Source: Burkholderiaceae bacterium
Lineage (GTDB): Bacteria > Pseudomonadota > Gammaproteobacteria > Burkholderiales > Burkholderiaceae_D
Reading direction: 5' to 3'
Assembly (NCBI GenBank): GCA_019752915.1
Contig: JAIELO010000176.1
Location: 1-10,063, forward strand
DNA: 10,063 nucleotides
Shown here: piece by piece, positions 1-4,421 of the stretch
Position numbering within the stretch: position 1 is the first letter of the stretch
Layout: each line of letters begins with the position of its first letter
Notes under the pieces: model-generated
What the model was told of the DNA's origin: nothing
What the model saw: only the letters and a program-made list of their open reading frames with translations
Database searches by the model: none
Translations under genes and position numbers: made by a program

Positions 1-522
1 CGTACCGGCGGTGCTTTGCCCGGTATCGTGCCTTCGAATACCTATACTACCAGCGATGGCGAGAATATCGTGATCGCCGGCAATGGCGACGCGATTTTTA
101 AACGGCTGATGCTGGCCATCGGGCGCATCGATCTGGCCGGCGATCCGCAACTGGAACGCAACGATGGCCGGGTGCTGCGCACGGCCGAAATCGACGGAGC
201 GATTCAGGCCTGGTGCGATACGCTCGATATCGATCGCGCGCTGACGGTGCTGAAGGCGGCCGATGTCCCTGCCGGTAAGATTTATTCGGTGCGCGATATG
301 ATGAGCGACCCGCAATTCCTTGCTCGCGAGATGTTCGAGCAGCACCAGTTTGCCGATGGTACGCCGGTCAAGCTGCCGGCGATTTCGCCCAAGCTGTCGG
401 CCACGCCGGGACAGACGCGCTGGATCGGTCCGGCGCTGGGGCAGCACAATGACGAAGTTCTGCAGACACTGGGCTATAGTGCCGAAGAGATCGCTGCCAT
501 GAAACAGGACGGCGTGTTCTAG
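1..522 (+). CDS. Family III (CaiB/BaiF) CoA-transferase, C-terminal part; 5' end outside window
   Basis: The reading frame is open from base 1, so the gene begins before the window; 173 residues and a TAG stop are visible. These enzymes move coenzyme A between carboxylic acids in the cytoplasm. The visible part matches the C-terminal region of the family: a stretch on expressing and scoring the protein as 'SDGENIVIAGNGDAIFKRL', then the typical block with 'ADVPAGKIYSVRDMMSDPQF', where family members carry a conserved VPaGp...dPq pattern, and a tail ending 'LGYSAEEIAAMKQDGVF' that is typical of the last helix. The catalytic aspartate lies in the missing N-terminal half, so activity and substrate cannot be judged. 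The stop codon overlaps the stop of the convergent methyltransferase gene. A TTG at 16 is possible as a start codon but would remove most of the enzyme, so it is not the real start. Confidence 0.88.
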   Translation, partial: RTGGALPGIVPSNTYTTSDGENIVIAGNGDAIFKRLMLAIGRIDLAGDPQLERNDGRVLRTAEIDGAIQAWCDTLDIDRALTVLKAADVPAGKIYSVRDMMSDPQFLAREMFEQHQFADGTPVKLPAISPKLSATPGQTRWIGPALGQHNDEVLQTLGYSAEEIAAMKQDGVF

Positions 523-1208
523 GCGCGTCGGCGTGCCGCACTGCGCCATGCTGCGCGCTGGTGCTGGTGCTGGTGCTGGTGCTGTGGCTGCGGCAAGTTG
601 ACACCGGGGCCGAGGTAGCCATCATCGATGCCGAAGTCGCGCACGCGCCGATAGCCGTGCGAGTCGAGCAAGGCTTCGATTTCCGCACGGACCGGCTGGC
701 GGTTGTGTTCCACTGTCAGTACCCGGATGCGGTACTGGTCAAACGGAAAACCACGCAGGATCGCCAGTTCCGAGCCTTCCGTATCCAGACTCCAGTAATC
801 AATCACCGGCGGTGCGTGGCTGCTGCGCAGCACGTCGGCAATGCTGCGTGTGCGTTTGCGAACGCTTTGCGGATGCTGGCCATACAGGCGCTGGACGTAG
901 CGCCACATCATCGGTGGATAGCAGCGCCGTATTCCGCCAAGCAGGTTCGCACCTTCCACAAATTCGACTTCCGCAGCATGCTGGTCCAGACAGTCTGGCA
1001 GGCACAGGCATTGCCGGTTGTGGCGCAGCGCTGCGAACAGCCGCGTATTCGGTTCGACGCAGATGCCTTGCCAGCCATAGTCGCGTTCCAGCAGCAGGGT
1101 GTTGCTGGAGGTGATACCATCGGCGGCGCCCGTGTCGAGAAAGAAGCCATTGCGCATCCCGTTCAGGGCGTGCAGTACGAAGTCATCCTGTCCCAGTTGC
1201 GAAGCCAT
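519..1208 (-). CDS. FkbM-family SAM-dependent methyltransferase
   Basis: A 229-residue protein, close to the usual length of compact FkbM enzymes, which mostly O-methylate hydroxyl groups of secondary metabolites or sugars. The SAM-binding start is clear: 'FFLDTGAADGITSSNT' (D25, G27, D30), then 'GWQGICVEPN' with the acidic E52 expected to bind the SAM ribose. The family signature 'YWSLDTEGSELAIL' lies at 138-151 and 'VEHN' at 166-169. I chose ATG 1208 rather than an upstream TTG at 1250 because an AGGAG sits 6 bases before it and only 2 bases separate it from the stop of the oxygenase gene, which implies translational coupling. The C-terminus is odd: Q209-Q217 is an alternating Gln-His run, followed by an Arg-rich tail (R218-A229) resembling the tail of the neighbouring oxygenase. 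It is the last gene of the four-gene cassette. A substrate hydroxyl made by the oxygenase, or Thr in the repeat protein, is conceivable but unproven. Confidence 0.85.
   Translation of the reverse strand: MASQLGQDDFVLHALNGMRNGFFLDTGAADGITSSNTLLLERDYGWQGICVEPNTRLFAALRHNRQCLCLPDCLDQHAAEVEFVEGANLLGGIRRCYPPMMWRYVQRLYGQHPQSVRKRTRSIADVLRSSHAPPVIDYWSLDTEGSELAILRGFPFDQYRIRVLTVEHNRQPVRAEIEALLDSHGYRRVRDFGIDDGYLGPGVNLPQPQHQHQHQHQRAAWRSAARRRA
558..584 (+). repeat. CTGGTG hexanucleotide repeat encoding (Gln-His)n
   Basis: Four perfect head-to-tail copies of CTGGTG (558-581) plus a further CTG. On the minus strand this encodes the alternating Gln-His run near the C-terminus of the FkbM methyltransferase. 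The unit is two codons, so slippage would add or remove QH pairs without changing frame. A single-base slip would change only the last dozen residues. Confidence 0.85.
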
Positions 1209-1210
1209 GT

Positions 1211-2269
1211 TCAGCTCCTGCGCGGACGACGCAAGGCGGCCGAGCGCCAAGCACGGTTTTCAAAGGCGCTGTCTGCACGGCCTTCAATGAAACTGGTCGC
1301 GCTGGTGACAGTTTGACTGGCAGTGGTGCTAGCTGACATCGTTGACGTGTGGTCGGCATCCCGCTGGCCGTAGAGCAGCGTGATGTTGATGCGGCGGCTC
1401 TCGTAATCGTCACGGAAATGGCAGGCGGCCGTGCCATGGAATAGGTCGGAGTCAAAAATGATGGCGCGGTTTTGCCGGTAGGGGATGTAGCGCGCGCGTG
1501 CGCCCATGGCAGCCAGATAGCGGCGTATCAGCGCTGGACGGCGGTTGTAGTCGGTGAAGTGCCAGTCTGGAGGCGCCGCGACGTCATAGATGCGCATGCC
1601 TCCGCTGGCCGGATCGAGGTTGGCGGCGTCGGGCGTGATCCAGAAATTGACATTGACGGCTGCGAAGTCGGCATGCACATCGTCACCGGGCATGTGGGCC
1701 GGATACTTGTAGGCCCACAATTGCGTGAGCGGGTGGCGCTGGCCGATCAGGCGTGGCAGAGCGGCGGCGAGGCTATCGGCCAGCTGCTGCAGCAGGGGGC
1801 AGCGCAAGCCGTTGCGGTATAGGGCGCCGAGCCGGCCATGCGAATAGCGTAGCGAATTCCAGATGGTCGATTCCAGACAGTAGGCGCGCAGGCTGTGCAG
1901 GGCTTGTGCCGATAGAAAATCGTCGATGACGACAATATTGGGACGCCGCGCGAAGTAGCGGCTTTCCACACTGGCGCCAGACCAGCTAGCCCCATAAGGC
2001 TGCGCCAGCATGGGAGCATGGCGCTGGAACACGTTGCAGTTATAGATGTTGCCGATAGCGCGCAGTTCCGCTGGCTGCCAGTGTTCCCGGCGTTCCTGTT
2101 TGCTGGCGCTGAGCTGACTGGCCAGATGACGGTAGTACTCGGCGATGGCGCCATACGATGGACCGAGTATGCCGCAGCTTTGCAGGTAATTGAACTGGTC
2201 AGCGTCATGGCGCAGCTTGGCCACGGTGAGTGGCGGCGGTGGGACGCAGGTAGCGGGCAGGGCGGACAT
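1211..2269 (-). CDS. Putative 2-oxoglutarate/Fe(II)-dependent oxygenase
   Basis: A 352-residue protein with no signal peptide or membrane segment. The C-terminal half carries the double-stranded beta-helix metal site: H199-x-D201 in 'DDVHADFAAVNVNFWITP', the distal H278 in 'IFDSDLFHGT', and R293 in 'SRRINITLLYG', placed where the 2-oxoglutarate carboxylate is normally bound. 'ASGGMRIYDV' between them is also typical. Such enzymes hydroxylate proteins, peptides or small molecules using O2 and 2-oxoglutarate. The N-terminal ~100 residues resemble no domain I can name. Residues ~305-352 form a Ser/Thr-rich stretch and an Arg-rich tail. ATG 2269 is preferred: an in-frame ATG at 2350 would overlap the radical SAM gene by 50 bases with no ribosome site. 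ATG 2269 also lacks a clear Shine-Dalgarno, so coupling to the upstream gene (gap 31 bases) is likely. A structural or non-catalytic role is possible, but the metal triad is complete. Confidence 0.75.
   Translation of the reverse strand: MSALPATCVPPPPLTVAKLRHDADQFNYLQSCGILGPSYGAIAEYYRHLASQLSASKQERREHWQPAELRAIGNIYNCNVFQRHAPMLAQPYGASWSGASVESRYFARRPNIVVIDDFLSAQALHSLRAYCLESTIWNSLRYSHGRLGALYRNGLRCPLLQQLADSLAAALPRLIGQRHPLTQLWAYKYPAHMPGDDVHADFAAVNVNFWITPDAANLDPASGGMRIYDVAAPPDWHFTDYNRRPALIRRYLAAMGARARYIPYRQNRAIIFDSDLFHGTAACHFRDDYESRRINITLLYGQRDADHTSTMSASTTASQTVTSATSFIEGRADSAFENRAWRSAALRRPRRS
1215..1219 (-). promoter_or_regulatory. Ribosome binding site of the FkbM methyltransferase gene
   Basis: AGGAG on the minus strand, 6 bases before ATG 1208. 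It lies inside the last codons of the oxygenase gene, so it fixes part of that protein's Arg/Ser end. It decides the start of the methyltransferase in favour of ATG 1208. Confidence 0.75.
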
Positions 2270-2300
2270 GGTGTGATGAGATAGAGGTTCCGGCAGAAAC

Positions 2301-3377
2301 TCAGGCCGTTTCGCGTTGAATCTGGGACAGCGTGGCGGGAATGTGCACATCGTCCAGCCATGCGGCCTGCAGGACTTCAGCGATCATTTCCTGCCAATGG
2401 CTGGCAATCACTGCGCGGATGGCGTCGTCGTGGTAGAGCCGCTGGCACATCTGGCACTGGTGGGCGTACATGCCTTCCCAGCGGATCGCCGGATTGTATT
2501 GCGCGGCCCATGCCACCACCTTGGCCGGTCCCTGATAATGAATCCACAGTTTGAGGAAATCTTCCTCCGATGCGCTGATGGCCTGATGCAGGCATTGCGG
2601 CATGTCGGTGGTGCTGACATTGAGTTCCGGTATGACGCGCAGACCCAGTCCGCAGCAGGCGCCCACCCGGCCATCGGCTTGCAAGGTGTAAGTACGCAGG
2701 ACGCTGGTGCAACCACCGCGCATCGCAGCAGCCTGAACGTCGCAGGCGACACCTTCCGGGTAGCGATAGGTGGTAGTGTGATTGAGCGGCATCCATGGGC
2801 TGCTGAGAACGGTCAGGTAGGCCCGTTCCGCGAGCGGCAGCGCCGTAATCAGCGGGTGTTGCTCCAGTGATTCCGGCGTGATGCTGCGCGCTTCTTTGAG
2901 TTCCATCATGACGTGGGTGCGCAAGTGCAACCGGCAGGCGGCTACGCAGGCGTGGGCGACGCGTTCGAGTGGCACGAAGCGGATATGTTCATCGCCTGTG
3001 CTGTAGTTGATTTCGGAGAGACCCGCAGCGATCAGTGCAGCCAGTTTCTCGTGTGCGACGCTGGCGCTGGTGGCCCAGTGGGCGTTGGTGACGAGCCGGA
3101 CGGGGAAGTGATAGCTGGCTGCGCGCTGTATGCCCTGTAACAAGGTGGTCCACTCGAGCGTCGCCTCGCCACCTGTGAACACCACGTTGCAGAAGTCCAG
3201 CTCGCGGGCTTCGTCGATGGCTGCCAGCACGGTGGCCAGATCGAGGTGGGCACGCTCGCGTGGACTCGACAGCGTTCTGCAATCGGTGCAGGCAGCCGGA
3301 CAGGTAAAGGTCGGCATGATGGACAGTGTGCGCCCCCGGCGCGGCAGCAGAGGCAGCTTCTGGTCAGCGGGTTTCAT
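2301..3377 (-). CDS. Radical SAM enzyme with extra C-terminal cysteines (SPASM-like)
   Basis: A 358-residue protein. The [4Fe-4S] motif CxxxCxxC is at C26, C30 and C33 ('TFTCPAACTDCRT'), followed by 'VVFTGGEATLEW' (G69-G70-E71), which binds the SAM amino group, so the enzyme should make the 5'-deoxyadenosyl radical. Beyond the core are further cysteines: C212, C223, C241, C242, C262, C308 and C311. The stretch 'LQADGRVGACCGLG' and the final CxxC look like the auxiliary-cluster regions (SPASM/twitch) of peptide-modifying radical SAM enzymes; exact spacing does not match the canonical SPASM consensus. No N-terminal PqqD-like peptide-binding domain is present, and the cluster motif starts only 25 residues in. 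Start ATG 3377 lies 14 bases inside the end of the repeat-protein gene, with GTGGA 5 bases upstream, so the two are probably translationally coupled. Position next to the repeat protein suggests that protein is its substrate; the reaction (cross-link, epimerisation or other) cannot be told from sequence. Confidence 0.87.
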   Translation of the reverse strand: MKPADQKLPLLPRRGRTLSIMPTFTCPAACTDCRTLSSPRERAHLDLATVLAAIDEARELDFCNVVFTGGEATLEWTTLLQGIQRAASYHFPVRLVTNAHWATSASVAHEKLAALIAAGLSEINYSTGDEHIRFVPLERVAHACVAACRLHLRTHVMMELKEARSITPESLEQHPLITALPLAERAYLTVLSSPWMPLNHTTTYRYPEGVACDVQAAAMRGGCTSVLRTYTLQADGRVGACCGLGLRVIPELNVSTTDMPQCLHQAISASEEDFLKLWIHYQGPAKVVAWAAQYNPAIRWEGMYAHQCQMCQRLYHDDAIRAVIASHWQEMIAEVLQAAWLDDVHIPATLSQIQRETA

Positions 3378-4344
3378 AGAGTTCCACTTCGCGTAGATCG
3401 AGCAGGCCGCGCGTTTCCAGTGTGATGGCGTACTGCACCAGCGCTTCGATGGTCACGCGCAGGTATTCCTGACCGCGATAGGGATCGAAGTCCGAATCGT
3501 CGGTACCCGGATCGGTACCGTCATCGGTTCCTTCGTCGGTACCGTCGTCCGTACCTTGATCGGTGCCGTCGTCGGTGCCATCGTTGGTGCCTTGATCCGT
3601 GCCGGTATCGGTACCGTCGTCCGTGCCGTCGTCGGTACCCTGATCGGTGCCGGTATCGGTTCCGTCATCCGTACCATCGTCGGTCCCCGTATCCGTGCCA
3701 TTGTCAGTGCCGGTGTTGGTACCGGAATGGGTACCCGTATCGGTGCCTACTTCCGTGCCATGCTCGGTGCCGGGACCGGTGCCGATGGTGGCCGAACTGT
3801 GTTCGAAATTTTGCGTGCTGTTGGAATCGTTGGTGGTGCGGTGGTCGGTGGGCACCAGAAAGCCCGAGGCAAAAATCGGGCTGCTGGTAAACAGCATGGC
3901 CTGATCGATGCCGCCCAGTGCAAACGGCGATTCGCGCTCGATGCAGGCGCGGATCAGTGCTATCACGGCGTGATCGTCGCCATGGGCGATCACGGCATGC
4001 CCGAAATCGGTCATGAATTCGCTGCGACTCGGGGCGCGCTGCTGATGTTCGGCGGCATAGTTGCGTAGCCAGTTGCGCATCTTGCGGTTGGCCAGAATCG
4101 CATACACCAGTTGATTACTCACCGAAGCGCGCTGGGGTGGCAGATCCATGCCCTCGGTGTAGTCAGCCAGCACGGTCGCGGGATCCGTGATGAACTGTTC
4201 GCGCAGCAGGTAGTCGTGGGCCATGGCTTTGAACAGTGCTTCGGTACGCCGCGCAATGGCCGCAGCGTGCAGCACCAGCGGCTTGCGGCACGCTGGTCGT
4301 TCCGGGCTGAACACCAGTCGGAATGAGTGTTCGTGCTGGTCCAT
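3364..4344 (-). CDS. Gly-Thr-x-x tandem-repeat protein with leader-like N-terminal domain; candidate modification substrate
   Basis: A 326-residue protein I cannot assign to a named family. Residues 1-~150 are non-repetitive and largely helical; 'ALFKAMAHDYLLREQFITDPATVLADY' style (36-62, key features DYLLREQF and DPATVLADY) recalls Nif11/nitrile-hydratase-type leader peptides or LigA-like helical domains. A Gly-Gly follows Leu at 143-145. Residues ~151-187 are a Ser/Thr/Asn-rich linker. Residues 188-283 are 24 uninterrupted GTxx tetrapeptides, mostly GTDD, GTDT and GTDQ, with 30 acidic residues and no Lys or Arg. Residues 284-326 form a non-repetitive, probably helical tail. There is no signal peptide or membrane segment. 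ATG 4344 is chosen because AGGAGG lies 4 bases before it; an upstream ATG at 4389 has no such site. The gene heads a cassette with radical SAM, oxygenase and methyltransferase genes, so it is plausibly their substrate. Alternatives are a calcium-binding or glycosylated surface protein. Confidence 0.83.
   Translation of the reverse strand: MDQHEHSFRLVFSPERPACRKPLVLHAAAIARRTEALFKAMAHDYLLREQFITDPATVLADYTEGMDLPPQRASVSNQLVYAILANRKMRNWLRNYAAEHQQRAPSRSEFMTDFGHAVIAHGDDHAVIALIRACIERESPFALGGIDQAMLFTSSPIFASGFLVPTDHRTTNDSNSTQNFEHSSATIGTGPGTEHGTEVGTDTGTHSGTNTGTDNGTDTGTDDGTDDGTDTGTDQGTDDGTDDGTDTGTDQGTNDGTDDGTDQGTDDGTDEGTDDGTDPGTDDSDFDPYRGQEYLRVTIEALVQYAITLETRGLLDLREVELYETR
3496..3783 (-). repeat. 24 x 12-bp tandem repeat encoding Gly-Thr-x-x tetrapeptides
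   Basis: Twenty-four contiguous 12-base units, residues 188-283 of the host protein. Gly and Thr are invariant in every unit. Position 3 is Asp in 18 units, otherwise Glu (2), Asn (2), His or Gly. Position 4 varies (Asp 9, Thr 5, Gln 3, Pro 2, and His, Val, Ser, Asn, Glu once each). Units 9-12 and 13-16 repeat as a 16-residue block GTDDGTDDGTDTGTDQ. Codons vary: all four Gly codons and three Thr codons occur (ACC 17, ACG 6, ACT 1), so the array is not a fresh DNA expansion. N-terminal units 1-7 are more divergent than C-terminal ones. Eight Asp-Gly junctions occur between units. Confidence 0.95.
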
Positions 4345-4348
4345 AAGG

Positions 4349-4354
4349 CCTCCT
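4349..4354 (-). promoter_or_regulatory. Ribosome binding site of the repeat-protein gene
   Basis: A perfect AGGAGG on the minus strand, 4 bases before ATG 4344. It is the strongest Shine-Dalgarno in the cassette and decides the start against the in-frame ATG at 4389, which would place this site inside the coding region. It suggests high translation of the first gene relative to the enzymes behind it, as expected for a substrate. Confidence 0.75.
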
Positions 4355-4384
4355 GTGAGTCGATCCTGATCTATCGGTCTACTC

Positions 4385-4412
4385 ATCATAGAAAGCGTGG
4401 CTCAGTGGACAG
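4385..4412 (-). promoter_or_regulatory. Possible sigma70-like promoter for the four-gene cassette
   Basis: In the 77-base gap before the repeat-protein gene, the minus strand has TATGAT (4385-4390, five of six matches to the -10 consensus). Sixteen bases further upstream is CTGTCC (4407-4412), only three of six matches to the -35 consensus. The transcript would have a leader of roughly 30 bases. No terminator hairpin with a T run is visible between the GGDEF-EAL gene and this site, so read-through from the signalling operon is also possible. Confidence 0.3.
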
Positions 4413-4421
4413 CGAGCAGCG

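Noticed and set aside
561..1316. 251-codon plus-strand frame opposite the methyltransferase, beginning with a Leu-Val run
   Set aside because: Antisense shadow of the FkbM gene; the hydrophobic start is just the CTGGTG repeat read in another frame.
3496..3783. RTX-type calcium-binding nonapeptides
   Set aside because: The period is four residues (GTxx), not the nine-residue GGxGxDxxx pattern, and no secretion signal or Type I transporter is nearby. Calcium binding by acidic residues remains possible.
3496..3783. CRISPR array or intergenic satellite
   Set aside because: Units are 12 bases, contiguous, without spacers, and in frame within a coding gene.
3556..4068. Plus-strand frame with Gly/Val/Ile repeats looking like a membrane protein
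   Set aside because: It is the antisense reading of the 12-base repeat array; any frame through such an array stays open and repetitive. No start signal.
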